Of a stretch of 64,000 nt of DNA, positions 32,003 through 45,228 are shown one piece after another. This DNA comes from Brachypodium distachyon. Its lineage: Eukaryota > Streptophyta > Magnoliopsida > Poales > Poaceae. The position numbers and the translations under genes are program-made. The stretch is taken from NCBI RefSeq assembly GCF_000005505.3, contig NC_016132.3, forward strand, positions 5,146,001-5,210,000, read 5' to 3'. The notes beneath the pieces are model-generated. The model did no database searches and was not told the DNA's origin. It worked only from the letters and a program-made list of their open reading frames with translations. Position 1 is the stretch's first letter; each line of letters opens with the position of its first letter.

Positions 32003-35000
32003 TCAAATCTCCATAAGAAACAAATGGTCGCCATCTCGAATTACTGTAATATCATCGATTTCAGCAAGATCTCGACTTAACAGTTTCGTAGGATAATAAC
32101 CGGCAAACTTCTGACCTACAGAAAAATTGCAGGATAAGTATATTGGAACTAAAACAAGGAATGCTCTGTGTGATTTAGATAGTACCCAGTGCTAGTATCT
32201 TGAATTATGCCTAATTAGGCTTTCATGCTATTTGCTTAGTACAACTGCTGCTGTTTTTTGGGATGGCAAAAGAACTGAAGAACTCCAAAAGAAGCCAGGG
32301 CACAACTCTATCCAGAAAATGTTCCACTATGATATCAACTATGAATGACAGATGCTACAAGGTTGCATTATTAGCTAACTGGGCTAATACAAACCCAGTG
32401 CGGCATCGATTCATCAACTTAGCATTGAAATCAAAACTCTTGTGTTACCTAGGGCCAGAAGTTGGTCCTTTAGAATTATGGACATCACTTTACTTACTGG
32501 GCTAGGGCCCTGCAACGGGGTCCACTTAAACTCAGTTGCAGGACTACTTTAAATTCTTACTGGAGTAAGATTTAGTTGAATAATTGTAACTAAAACTTCG
32601 ACAGCTTAACCTTAAATGTTTCTTTAGCAGGCAAGAGTATTATAACTAAAACTTGGACAGCTTAACCTTTAAGTGTTTCTGTAGCAGGCAAGTATATTAG
32701 CATACTGATCTAAGACAGGTTATCAGCTGGAGCCTGGAAGTGGTGTTTCCGGACGAATACTGTGTAAGAAAGTTATGCTCTGGTTATGATGTAGCACTAT
32801 ACAGCTCTTTTCAGTTCTCATATAAATTTAGAGTAAAAAAAAACTAGTGATAGGCTATTAGAAACCTAAGCAACCAAATATACTGAGAAGCTGAAGCCCC
32901 TCTGGACCAAATATCTGAGAAGCTGTCTTTTGGAAAAAGCTAAGGCCTTGTATATGGAGTTTAAATATTAATCATGTATTTGATTAATGAATACTTACGA
33001 GCTATGCTGAAAAGTTGATCAAGAGATCCTGGTAAATTTATAACTTTTGCACATGGACCCCCTGAACTTTGGTTCTGTTGGGTATGGATATGAATTATCA
33101 CTCTTTTTCTTTCTGACACCACAGAACCATCATAATCATGTGAGCAAATTCCACCTTCTGTGTGTATATCTGTGATCTCCTGGAGTTCTTCAGCAACTGA
33201 GCATGTAAGCATTTCACATGGGATCCTTGACTGTCTTGTTTTTGTGTCATGCCATGTGTTTTTAAACCTGTCATGGGCCTCTATATCTCCTGTTGTGTTG
33301 TTGCCGTTTAATATTTGTTGATGTGCATTGGCCTTTCCTTTGTCCATAACACAATTTGTAAATATATGATCTTCCATGCCTTCACCTTTATCAGGCCAAT
33401 AAATGTTTCTACTGACAGTCTTGCAAATGTCTCCATGTCTATCTGATCCATTGTGTTCATTATGGTGTTCTCCACTGCAACATAATGTTACTGTTTCTCT
33501 TGCTTTTGATTCATTGTTTTCATTGACTTGATTGAATGCAGAACGTCTGTTGTACTTTCCAGAGTGTTGATTGAGCATCCCTTGACATATGTCCGCTATC
33601 TCAGTAGAGAGCCTTTGATCTGTGTTCATTTTCTGCCAAATGCACAATAATACTAAATCACCAATTTTCTTTCTGCATAGACAACTAAATTATCAAAACA
33701 TGATGCCATAAAGATGACAAATCGCGAACTCACCTGATAAAGATTGTTTATTATGATTTCTTTGTCATGTTTGTTTTCCTGAATTATGTTTTTGAGCACT
33801 GTTGTGTTCAGCCTTAGTAGTTGGGAAACTCTGGAAGTGCGGAAAGTGGATGGCTGGGGAATGTTGCAGAGAACTCCTATTTCACCAAATATGTCAGCAC
33901 CAGATAGTATTTCCTGAACCTGGATTTTGTAATGATACACATCAAATTCTGGATTAACTTCTGTCCTTTAAATCATATGACATTTTTTTTGTCTCGTACC
34001 TTTTCTGTCCCATCAATCATTATCCGTTCTTCCTGCCAAATAAAATAGCAAAACTTACAATAGCATACATGGATGTAAGAAACTGCAGAATTGTGAAAAT
34101 TATAGTTAGACTAACCACTGCTCCTGAGACTAATATGTAAACATCTGTCGGTGTTTCATTTTGGAGTATGACCGTTTCTCTTGGTGGGTAGTACTCTGCT
34201 TCCATTGCGTTAACCTACATTCAAACAGTAATGTATGACCTTGCAGTTGTTGATTGTATTCATGGTGCGCTATTTTACAATTGCTCTAGGATAACAAACT
34301 AGCTTTCATGTGCTCATACCAATTGGAGCATGCAAGTGAAGGAAACACCATGGAAAAGATGTATCTTTTCTAGGACAGGGAGGAATAAGTGGCATGCTAT
34401 GCTTGAACGGATTGCCTTGGGAAGACTATCCAATGTTTCTTTCTGTTTCAGCTCCTCTGTCTTATACCTTAGGCAGATATGAGCTAGCATTTCATCCCTA
34501 ATTTGTGCTGGTAACTGATTTCTTGCAGCAAACTGAGAGGCTGCATGGATGGTATCCCTCTGAAGAATTGACCAGAAAGGTTAGTAGGTACAAAAAACAC
34601 TATTCCGTATGGTATTCTTGAAATAGAAGGTCTTGCATCTATGCATGTCGATACATGTGGGAGTGCACAGGCGTGTTTATGTGTGTTCAGTTAGCTAGAG
34701 TCTTTGCGCATATCTGAACATGCAAGGCCTTTGGGCAACTGGGAATCCAGAGTCAAGACATGCTAGCAACATATGTATAAGCGAGGTATTATTTTATTTT
34801 ATTTTAACTTATCCTGGCCTATAATCTATAGGTGCATTTGCATTATGTTAATTACAATCAAGTTAGCATGTAACTTCCCTTTGATAAGATCATCCCACAG
34901 AAACAAATAACCTCTTACTTTCATTATTTATTCCAGTCCTTTTCTAAAGCTAAGCACATCACCAGAATAACAACAATACTTTTTGAAGGTATTTGGAAGA

Positions 35001-36245
35001 GTACGTACAAAATTCCTGGTACGGCAACTTCCCTGGACAACCAGATTTGTCATGTTTCCAATGAGGTATGCCGTCAATCCCAGGTTAAATAGCATGAAGC
35101 ATATGCTAAATGACATTTCTCTTGGATTTTCTGCGTGTAAATCCCCATAACCAGTTGTCGTGAGTGTTGTAATGGACCAATAAATTGCTGTAATATATCT
35201 AACCCATAGACTCTCTGATCTGTAGTTTGGTATTGCTGCTCCTATCCAGGTTCTTGTTGGATCAGGGTATCTATCAGCTATTAAGTAAATGAAACATCCT
35301 GAACAATGTGCTGCAAAAAGAGTAACCTGCAATGTTCACTCAAACATATAAGATTAAGTTTCCTTCATTGGGGCAGTAATACGTCGATTTATTTCATACT
35401 TGGAGTCTTGGAGAAGAGAGCATGCAAACTTACAGAAATTAGTTTGGTGCACCTTATCCAGTAGTAGTTTAATCGGATATCCTTTTCAAGCCTAGAGGGG
35501 GAGATTTAAATTATTAATTTACATCCATCTTATTTTCAAGTTTCAAGTAAAAAAAGATATGCACCTGGCAAATAAAGCACTGAGGCGCCGAAGACGCCAT
35601 AATCGAAGCATGTTAAGTATCCTATAAGTAAGGCCATTTCCATGCTTGTTAAATAGTAGCCCAAATGGTTGATATGGAATAGTTGAGCAAACGTCAAAAA
35701 TGAACCATGAAGAGAGATATCTGCGTAAAGGCTTTTGTCAGTTTTCTTCAAATTGTTAACTTCGCGTTTGTGTTTTACCATTCAGAGTAACATAGTTGAG
35801 AATACTTGAGGTGCAAGTGCCAACCTAGCTGCTATCTGTTTTGGATTATCCACTAGAAGATAAGACTTGCGATCAAGATAGGCTAGAAAAAAGGTGAGAA
35901 CAATATCAATTGCAAAGAAACTGTTGACAATGTTCTCAACCAGGAAAAGTTTCCATGACATATGCCTCAGAAATGCTAGTTCAAATGGGTAGTTCCATGC
36001 TGAATAAACAACAAGCACAAGCAAGAACGTCTCCCAGGTCCTACAGACACAGAAGAGCGAGAAATTATGTTAAGTATTCATATAAACATGCACATATGAA
36101 GTGAGAGAAAACAAAGAATGTGATTTTACCTGTAACGGGAATCATAAGGAGAAATGATGAATTTCCTCAACTTGATAGACTGGTTTGCTCTTGCTCCTAG
36201 AGATGGGAGTAGGTCATTGTGGAAGATATTGCTAACATTTTCCAT
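32003..36245 (-). CDS. KAT-type Shaker K+ channel, inward-rectifier group, 11 exons
   Basis: Exons: 36130-36245, 35825-36040, 35565-35720, 35434-35491, 35009-35326, 34320-34559, 34116-34214, 34000-34032, 33734-33919, 32999-33632 and 32003-32115. All introns are GT-AG and the joined frame gives 722 residues. Visible parts: six membrane segments, with a basic S4 ([15 protein letters not shown], about 148-162); pore [15 protein letters not shown] with GYGD at 241-244; C-linker; cyclic-nucleotide-binding domain (about 369-475, with [20 protein letters not shown] and [18 protein letters not shown]); and a C-terminal KHA domain (about 650-722, ending [20 protein letters not shown]). No ankyrin repeats are present, which separates KAT from AKT channels. 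Such channels carry K+ uptake across the plasma membrane, for example in guard cells. The last exon is split off by an 883-bp intron and is easily missed; reading through gives a false stop at 32961. Confidence 0.92.
32580..32697. repeat. Two-copy tandem repeat in the last intron of the K+ channel
   Basis: A unit of about 60 bp containing aactaaaactt and gacagcttaacctt, ending agcaggcaag, occurs twice in tandem with small differences. Confidence 0.7.
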
Positions 36246-36279
36246 TGGAGTGTCTAGTTAGAACTGACGTTCCTAGTTC

Positions 36280-36300
36280 CTACTTGATGGACTTTTCCAT
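36280..36300 (-). promoter_or_regulatory. Upstream ORF (6 codons) before the K+ channel start
   Basis: The region around the channel start codon is duplicated: ttttccattggagt occurs at 36237 and 36294, followed each time by tctagttagaa. The upstream copy keeps the same ctccaATGG context and opens a six-codon ORF (MEKSIK) ending in TAG at 36280-36282, 35 nt before the main ATG. If included in the mRNA it could lower translation of the main ORF. Transcription start is unknown. Confidence 0.5.
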
Positions 36301-39118
36301 TGGAGTTTCTAGTTAGAAGCAGGATTTACCTAACTCAATGATGCTAGTTCCTACGAGATGTTTGGACTGCGGAAGATATTGATCTTGGCAATTGGCATGC
36401 CTTTGAATTTTGATGCGTGGTGAGTGCAGCATAAATAAGATTTGGGTTTAGCTCCAAGAAAGAAGAGGATGAATGAAACACCGGAAGTAAGATCCTTGAT
36501 GTGGACTTCAAAAGATAGTGACGTTTTATTTGTTTCTACTTGAAAATAAAACAAATAAGTGGTCTGGGCTTACTACTCATGATTTTGGTAGGTTAGCTAT
36601 GAATGGGCTGTAAATGTTCTGGTGTACCAAGTGTGGTCAGGGTTTAGGAGAAGGTGTATGCCAGTCTTTTGGGAAGTCTTTTCAGATTTGACAGACAGGT
36701 CTTGCAGAGTTGTAGGCTGAATTAATTAAAGGCATACAATTTTGAAGTTTAGAAGATAAAATATCATTTATTTGGTTCATTCTTATGTTGTTTGTAAGGA
36801 CTCCCTAGTAGTGAAGTGAAAGTTTGTTCCCAAGATAAATAATCGTGTTTTGTTATCAGCATGAAGTCATGCTCTACGAGCTTCTACTTTTTGCTGTGAA
36901 GTTATTTGAAATCATTTTAGTGGCATCTGAAGATATCAACTGGATATAATATTACTACATGGAGAGAAAAGATTGATACATACATGCTAGCTAAGCATGG
37001 TTGAACCATTGTTATGGTCAATGCCTCAGAAAGGTTCTGGATCTTTTTTTTAAAATCCAAAGGTTCTGGGTTAAATGACAAGAAAATTCAACTTGTGCCC
37101 CCTTCGTGAAGAGTGGTTTACACCATGCATCTACTGTACTTGTTCTTAAGAAATGGGAGGACATAACCACAAAGTGTACTGTGTTACAAAGTTCCTCTTT
37201 TGCTTGAGTGTTTATCTAACTAGAATTGCTCCCCATTTGCTTTTAGCTTGTGATCTGTGATGCTGTCAATGTAACAACACGAGGCAAGCTTAAAAGTCGT
37301 TGCAAGTCTTCCTTTTCCTCGGTCTGCATTTTTGCCAGTTACGTCGTACTTCTTCTGGTCAGTAAATAGGTCTATTGAATATGCCTGAGACCATTTCGAT
37401 AATAGTGTAAATGATCGTCAACACTATCATTACTTTATGATCCCTGAGCAATCTATACATGAACCAGAAAATAAATATCTGTCCTCGTTGGCTGCTGGCG
37501 AAGAATCTCGTGTTATTTGGTATACAAATTGTTCTGTTCTCTCTAAAACTTGGGTAAGAATTGCTATTTTAGGTGAAATAAACCCTTGTACACGGTACTT
37601 GAACATTATCTCCATGATTGCACAACCTGATACACCTTTCTTGCAACGCATGTCTGTTACTGGAAAACTTACAATCACATGAAAAAAATTGGAAGTATTG
37701 TATTGTATTGTATTGTATTGAATGTCTTACTGATTTGCCTTTGCAGGATTGTTAAAAGTGAAGTTTACCATCAGGAGTTTGCCAAACAGTCTGGGTTATG
37801 GTACTGGAGCTGAAAAATAAATAAATAGCAAATGTACAAGGCTTCAGCTTAACTTGCCTCACAATCCACAGACTTCCATCACGGGCTTCCTGGGAGCTTG
37901 CATCTGTCTAGAAGCCTGGTGGAGCGACCTTTATCTGTGTCCAATACTTTTTCCAGCTTCATCACGTGTAGCTATTTGATGGTTGTCTTTCTTTCATATG
38001 TCACCTTCAGTTTTTGCTAACTTGAATTCTAGAGACTGTCATCTGGAAATGATTTCTTTTTTTGAACTTTCAGGCAAAGAAATGCCTATTCGCGGTGTAA
38101 GGAGATGATTCTGTGCTTTCTCTCGAGCTCATTTGTGCAGAACTGTCTTGCATACTGTTAACCAGGAACTCCGTATATGTTTGGAATTGGGAAATTACTG
38201 ACCGGTTGGATTGAAGTGTCAGCTTGCAGATGTTGCATGTTTTTCGGGCTCTGAAATTATGAACGAATGTACTGTAGCTCGTTACCGGTCAAGAGTCAAG
38301 ACTGCACTGGATGCATCTCCAAGAAAAACATATGGAATTGGGAATAGGCAGTTAGCTTTGACTGAGTTGATCCTGATCTTTTACTGAAAAATCCAATGCC
38401 TTCGTTCACAATCGAACTAAATAAGTCGGGTCTGTTACTGTCACAAAATAATACTGTAATTAAAGTCAGAACTGTTTGGTTGCCTCCGTTTCGAAAGAAA
38501 AAAAATAAGTCGTGCTGCCACGGCGACACCAGATTCGACCGTCCTCCCTGGTCGCTAGTATGCCTATAATAAATCCAACGTTTTCAAGGAATTCAACGCT
38601 CTCTTAGGATAATCGTGATAATTACTTTTTTAGCGAAATCGTGATAATTACTGTACCACGGTCGTCCCGTGGTTCGGAAAACCAAGAAAAGTGTTAACAA
38701 TATGGGCCTCAAACCCAACCTATTTGGCCCATATGAAACCCACAATAGTTCATTACAAATGAGATTTTTCCAAAACATGTCCCAAAAACATTTCTAAATT
38801 TTTTCCCTCAAAAACTTACTGAAACATATTTCCCCATTTAATATAATCTAAATACTTATTTTCTGTGTTGCACAATGTTTTCATGGGTCCCCAGTGCACA
38901 TTGTCCTCTCTTACAACTTTGACTATAATTGTATTCACCAAATGCCTTACAGATATAAATGATACTTTGTACCAAGTCCCCGACATTTGATTGTAGCACA
39001 TAAAGAAATACTGGAACTTACTTGAAGGATTAGATTAGATCCTACTTGCTAGCCATGTTTGTCATAGCAACAAAGACATTTTTTAATGAGGCTGGGCCTC
39101 ACTAAAATTTCCGGCATG
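36301..39118. other. Intergenic; (TATTG)n microsatellite
   Basis: K+ channel promoter region at the left. A pentanucleotide repeat (gtatt)5-6 lies at about 37694-37720. Open frames at 37430-37682 occur on both strands and show no domain. No gene is supported. Confidence 0.4.
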
Positions 39119-39250
39119 CAAAAAAGTTCATAGGAAAGAATTCTATGGTTTCATATCCTACAACTCAAGCAATTAGTATATGGAGTAGGAAAATTTGCTT
39201 AGGAATAGAATTCTCAAAATTCCCATAAAATTTATTTGAATTAAAGAGAC
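39119..39250. repeat. Possible MITE remnant
   Basis: AT-rich stretch with ttcataggaaagaattctatgg and, at its right end, aggaatagaattctcaaaattccc, resembling the ends of grass MITEs that mimic 'cataggaatt'. Incomplete and diverged. Confidence 0.3.
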
Positions 39251-39731
39251 CCCGACTCAATTTATGACTTTTGCAGAGCACGCCAATGTTCAGATTCCCT
39301 TATCATGATTTTCAGGGACAGGTTTCTACGCATTCTCCACATACATGGTACTGTAACATTTTCATAGCTTTCACAACTCGTAGCACTGGTTTTCACCAAA
39401 TTAAGCACGAGAGTTCAGCAGTTATACACGAGAGAGCTGGTAGCAGCTGGACGAATACGATCGGGCATGGATGCATACGGGAGTTGCTCAAGGCAAAGCT
39501 TCCTTTCGACATTCCCAAAAGGGTCCAACGCATAGAAGCAAGCAAAGCGACCAGCGAAAAGTCCGAAACGAAAAAGGTTGCCATAACCAATTCTCCTTGC
39601 GATGCCACGGTCGAAGAAGAACAGTAGTCGCTGTCCTCCGGTCGCGGTCTGAACATACGTTACAAACCCCTGGGATCGATCTCCGGGCCATCTCCTGCTC
39701 CCCTTTCCCCACCGCCGACGAGCCGCAAGCT

Positions 39732-42700
39732 ATGGCTTCTCCTCCCTCCTCTTCCTCCTACTCCTCCTCATACCCCGCACCCCACCACACACGCCCGCGC
39801 TTCCGGCGATCTCCTCGGCCGCCGCCTCCCCCACGGCTGCGTTCCTCCTCGACGTCGTCCTCCCGCCGATCCTCCCCCGTGCAGGTGAGCTTCTAGATCT
39901 CCCGCGGAACCCCATTCCCCGTATAGCTAGGCTTTCGCCTCGTGATTGCCGCCTATCTGGTATTCGCCAAAGCGTCGGCACGGGTGGCCGGTGGCGGCGT
40001 CGCGCCTAGTGATCTCTCTTTTTTAATTTACATAATCCAAGTTGTCGCAAGGTTGTCTGCGTGATTCGATTCGATGCTATTTTATTCAGATTTGAATGTA
40101 CAATATTCAGGTTGGTTACTGTTGCAGTATCATGGCAGCATAACGCATTTTGGGTCGGTAGTGGTATGATGGGTATGCGGATTGTGTTGCAGCGTCAAAC
40201 TAATGTATGCGGCTGTAATTCACCTGCATCTCATCAGATGGAAGTGCGGTTGAATTGATCTCGCTGCCATTACCTTTTGCAGGAGTCCCAATTCGGAAGC
40301 ATGGCATCAAGACCCGCAAGGAGGCGTGGTTCTGTTCAGATTGCCACAGCATTTGACGAGGTACTGTTTTGTTTCTCTTCTTCAAATAGCAGTGTTACAT
40401 ACACCACGAATATCTTACTAGTTGAAGTGACTTGGTGTAGGATCTTGGGGATTTCTCACTGGTGCATCATGACGATGGGGATGAGGCATTTGGTGTTGCC
40501 CTATATTCAAGTGAGAGCGAATGGAGCGATGATGAGGCTGTGTTAACTCAAATTGCTGATGTTGAGTTACCAGTGATGACTGATAGACGCTTCAAGGGGG
40601 CAGAGGGTGCGATAACTATTGCTGCCCATAGGCTCGCCAGCATTGAGAAAGGGCACAGGAAGAGCAGGTAAGATATCTGGCTTTTCATATATTACTTATT
40701 CAGAGGCTGCTTATGTAGACCCCCCTTGTTTATAAGATGGATGAAGTACTTGCATCTGGCAAGTGAAATACAAACAATTGTAGCTAATTCAGGCAGTTGT
40801 AAAGACAAAGTCATATACTATCATAGGAATATGGCTAGGTATCAGCGTTATTTGGCAACAGATTCCGTAGTGTAATTTCCTGGAATAGTACACAGTTAAA
40901 TACTACTGTGGAGTAATAGTAATACATTAAGAGAATATGCTATGAAAGATCATATAAATCTTGTTCTTTGTGGTTAGTGAAACACAAAAGCTATCAAACC
41001 AATATGAACAAATAGGCTTTTCTTTGTACTAAGTGGAACAGAAAGGCAACTAATAAGAAGATAGGCCTTTAGAACTGTATGGCTAGTTTCTGACTGAAAT
41101 TTTTTACATCAATTCCCAGAACTCAACAAGGGCTGATGAATAATGTTGGACTGATTGCTTTCCTAGCAACATTACTTTTGTTTGTCGACTGGTGTTCTTG
41201 GAGGATTGTTAGGCTTCCTCTGGACTCATTTTATTTGACACGCCCTTTTTTAATATCGGCAGTTCTATCAGCATTAGCTGGATTTATTTTTGCACCAATT
41301 GCTGATAGCATGAAGATTCATCATTTCCGGAGGAGAGGGAAGCCCGTTTCTCCATCTTATGGAAAGCCAACCCCAGCAATGGGAGGGCTGTTCTTCATTC
41401 CCATTGGTATTTTAGTTGCAAGAAGACATGTTAGTTCCAACTCAAGTGGAGTAAATGGAGCAACTATAATAACCCTCATATTTGCAATAGTTGGGTTACT
41501 TGATGATATTTCAAACCTTACCATGGATCGCAAACGTAAAGTTCCTCAGTGGATAAGATTCTTGATTCAGGTAAGTGGCGATTTCTCATATTAGACTATT
41601 GGGTTCCATGTACATGTTACATTGAATGCAACTTAGAAGCAACTTTGTTCACTGTGCAGACTGCTGCTGGGATTTACTTCTTTATCTGGTTGGGTTCTGC
41701 AGATATTTCAACACCATACAGCATGTAAGCATTACGGCAACTGATATGTGCCTTGAATCCAGGTGCAGTTTGATTTAGAGCTTGATCAACTATGCGATCT
41801 TGTGATTGTGGTTGTCTTTCCGATTTGTTGTTCTTAACATCAAAAGCAAAATCTATCTTAACTACCTATACAGACGATTGTCATAGAGCACAGAATCATA
41901 CAACACATGAAGGCTGCAGGGTGGAACTACCATTTAAGCATTGGTGTCAAATGACACCAATGAATTTTCACTAACCTACTTTAGAATAAACAAACTTCTC
42001 TTAAAAATATGAATTAACACTGGTACATTTAGAAGAGTGACACCCACGGTACTATTTCTTAGGTGGAATTCTGTGGTGTCATCTTATATTGTTGCTGACT
42101 TACACAACAAATATTGATTTTTCAACTCAAGTCAGTAGCTAGTAATAATGTTTACATGTTAATTTTAGAGCCGATGGGTGATCTGCCAATTGGTACTTTA
42201 AAGATGACTATTTCCCTAGCTAATATATTGGTATATCGGGCACATCATATGGCCTTAAATTCTCTGATCAAGCATATCACAAGTAACAGATATATGAAGC
42301 AAAATCTTCGTGACATTTCTATAATCTATACTCAGGTTCATGATAATATTCAAGGCTTTTTGAACACTCAACTTTACTGATTCCAATTTGTTCATGAAGG
42401 AAATTCCTCGTTCCTCTACCTCCTCCTTTTGGTCTTGCACTCATGGGAAAACTTTATCTGGTTTTGGCTACAATATGTTCTCTTTCCATGGGTACTGGGG
42501 TAACATTGGTTGATGGTCTTGATGGCTTGGCCGGTGGTGTTGCTGCTTTAGCACTCTCTGGATTGTCTGTTGCTGCTCTCCCGATTTGCTCAGGTACTTT
42601 GTTATTTCATCTTGTTAAGATATTTTTTCGAAGTTAGTAATCCCACACCATAATTAATTCCTTACATCAAACTAACTTTTGGTCTTGCTATCATAACAAA

Positions 42701-44145
42701 CCTCTTTAACTCATGACACATGTCAATGGTGCATTGTACCCATTTAATTTACTTATTTTTGGAGCTTTTGAAGGATACGTGATCCATTTGCTGAAAAGGG
42801 TTCAGTGCAGTCTTCTTGCAGTGTATAATATGGAAAATAACAAGGGAAAAGAAGTTTGGAAAAAAAGATGTTATGTGTAGTCATTAGTCAGGATAGATGG
42901 CATGTCTGAATTTAACTTGTGCTAAATGGATACTATCCTGTTAACTTTGTCTAATCCATCTCCTTGATCTTTTAGTTCTACTAAAAACACTTGCAAGTTT
43001 AATACTTAGTGTTGATTCTAGTAAGGTTTTGGCTGAATCATCTATTCATGATTATTGCAGAACTGAGTGTTTTTGGAACATCAATGGCAGGCGCTTGCAC
43101 TGGCTTTCTTTTTCATAACAGGTATAGGGCCTCAATAGTTATGGGTCGAGTTGGTTCTTTTGCGCTTGGAGGAGCACTTGCTACCATTGCAGCATGTAGT
43201 GGAATGTTCATTCCTATGCTAATTGCATCTAGTGTCTTCTTTCTCGAGTTATTGTTGGTAATATTGCAGGTATAGTACTATTTGTATTTCTTGTTTTACC
43301 TAATATTATGATACTTGCTTATTGTTGATTCCCTTTAGTTACTGTTCTACGAGATTTGCATCTGCATGAATTAAGCAATGATATTTATTTGCTTTCATTT
43401 GGATTGTGGTTAAATTATGGTATTGCTTTACACCTTCTTTTCTCATGAACCTGTATCTAGTCATAATCGATATTTGCTCTGATTAGAACAAGCAAACTGT
43501 AACATCCTGATTTTCAGGGTTCAATTTTTTTTAAGCGAAGGATGTTGCAACATACTCGATTTCAATAAAGTATTTTGTTTCGAGTTGCCAAAATTAATCA
43601 CAAATGAGTTTGGAATTAATTTAGCATAAGAAGAGGAGATGTTAAATTTCCTTAATACCCTACTTTGTTCTTTTGCGCCATGGATGTATTTTTGTTGGTT
43701 TCATCGTGTCGTGTCCTGATCATCCTGTAACACCCTGATCATCCTAGTTTATTTCCATCTTTACTAAAAGGTTTCAGGTCTTAATTATGTTTGCTACATA
43801 TTTGTATATGGGTTTGTATATATGTTTGCTAATAATTTTCACCATTTTATCTTGTAAGGAACATAACACTTTGTAGATCGTGGCCTTTGAAACCGTATTT
43901 ATTTGATTCTAGCATTTCCGCTGGCAAAGATCATTAATGTTCCATCTCCTTTTCTGTCTCAGGTTCCTTTAAATTTGACTCTGAAGCACGTCCATGGGAC
44001 TAACAGATATTTCCTGCGAACTCTTCCCTCTCATTACTATCTTAGATTGTGGGGTGTAAAGGAACCTTATATCGTGGCAGGTGCATACGTCATGTCATGC
44101 TTCTTAACAGTATTGGCAGGATACCTTGGTCTTGTCTCAGCGTAA
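39732..44145 (+). CDS. Plastid MraY homologue (phospho-MurNAc-pentapeptide transferase-like), 8 exons
   Basis: Exons 39732-39884, 40283-40360, 40441-40667, 41120-41570, 41660-41724, 42400-42593, 43061-43269 and 43963-44145 give 519 residues with GT-AG introns. The first 50 residues are Ser/Pro/Arg-rich, as in a plastid transit peptide; an acidic linker (about 77-130) follows, then a polytopic core. Family motifs seen: [16 protein letters not shown], the paired aspartates in IVGLLDD, and [13 protein letters not shown]. In bacteria MraY transfers phospho-MurNAc-pentapeptide to undecaprenyl phosphate; plant homologues are nuclear-encoded plastid proteins. Odd: the segment that reads MGDTGSLALGG in active enzymes is [11 protein letters not shown] here, and the HHH motif region reads [13 protein letters not shown]. 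The gene is otherwise open and normally spliced, so it may be a non-catalytic or altered member. The start is the first ATG of the frame. Confidence 0.9.
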
Positions 44146-44707
44146 ATAGAAAGATACCTCTATCTAATTTCTAGTGTGCCTGTAGAATGGCAGCTTCTTC
44201 AGCATTGCCCAACCTATACGAATCATTGATACGCAGAATTGCAGAAATTTTGTCATGTGGAGTTTGTAGAACACCTCAAATGAAACCGTGCCAGTATGGT
44301 ACACCATGGCCCGTGGTATCCTCCGACTTGCACAAAATTGTAACCTTTTACTTTTAGTAAACTGAACCACTGTTGTTACAACTTACAGAATATAGTTCCC
44401 TTTTCTCAACAATAAAAGAACTCACAACGGAGATAAGCTTTACTCTGCATTTGTTCTTTTCAGCACAGAGATATCAATGGTGCCAACTTGAAAGATGAAA
44501 CGATATAGTGTAAGTTGAATTGCTGATTATAATCACTAAAATGGTTGAGATTGGGTTGGGGTAGGGTGTAGCACTCCGTAGTGTCTGGTAGTGTGTTGTG
44601 GCGGGTCTTCAGCTTATGAAGCAATTCAGCCCAAAGACTACCAGTGGCATTTTGGTGCGGAATGCAAAGTGTCTACAGACCTGGGTTTACTCCTCTGGTA
44701 CGCGGCA
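44146..44707. other. 3' UTR of the MraY homologue and spacer
   Basis: Probably 3' UTR up to about 44440 (an aataaaag signal-like sequence at 44410), then spacer. Confidence 0.4.
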
Positions 44708-45228
44708 CTGTGTTAACCTCTGTACCAGCCTATCCTTGTGGTCAGACAAATGTATCTGGTCACAGGCAGGCATTAAGAATTTGCTCAGCTGCTTACATAT
44801 CTCCCCACAACTGCGAACGCAAATATTCCTCGCCTTATTCTGTAAGACTGCATGTCCTGAAATATTCTTATCAAAACTCATGTCATATAACGTGGGTTAC
44901 TGTATATTCAGAGGAGTTCCCCCTAAGCTACATCTTTGTCTAGTTTATGCACACCGCGAACGGAAGTTACTATGGATTGACCATTCTGTGTTATCCTCTG
45001 TGCCAGCCGATCAGGCAAATGTATCTGGTCAGAAGCATTAAGAATTTGCTCAGTTGCTTAGATATCACCCCACAACTGCGAAAGCAAATATTCCTCGCCT
45101 AATTCTGTAACACTGCAGGTCCTGAAATATTCTTATCAAAACTCAATGTGATATAACGTGGGATACTGTATATTCAGAGGGGTGTCCCCTAAGCTACATC
45201 TTTGTCTAGTTTATGCACAGAGCGAACG
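44708..45228. repeat. Tandem duplication, two ~250-bp copies
   Basis: 44708-44962 and 44986-45228 are direct copies, sharing taagaatttgctcag, caaatattcctcgcct, gaaatattcttatcaaaact and gctacatctttgtctagttt. They differ by scattered substitutions and small indels. No coding signal. Confidence 0.85.

Noticed and set aside
32961..33647. Stop at 32961 as the end of the K+ channel
   Set aside because: The KHA domain is incomplete there; a good donor and a downstream exon restore the conserved C-terminus.
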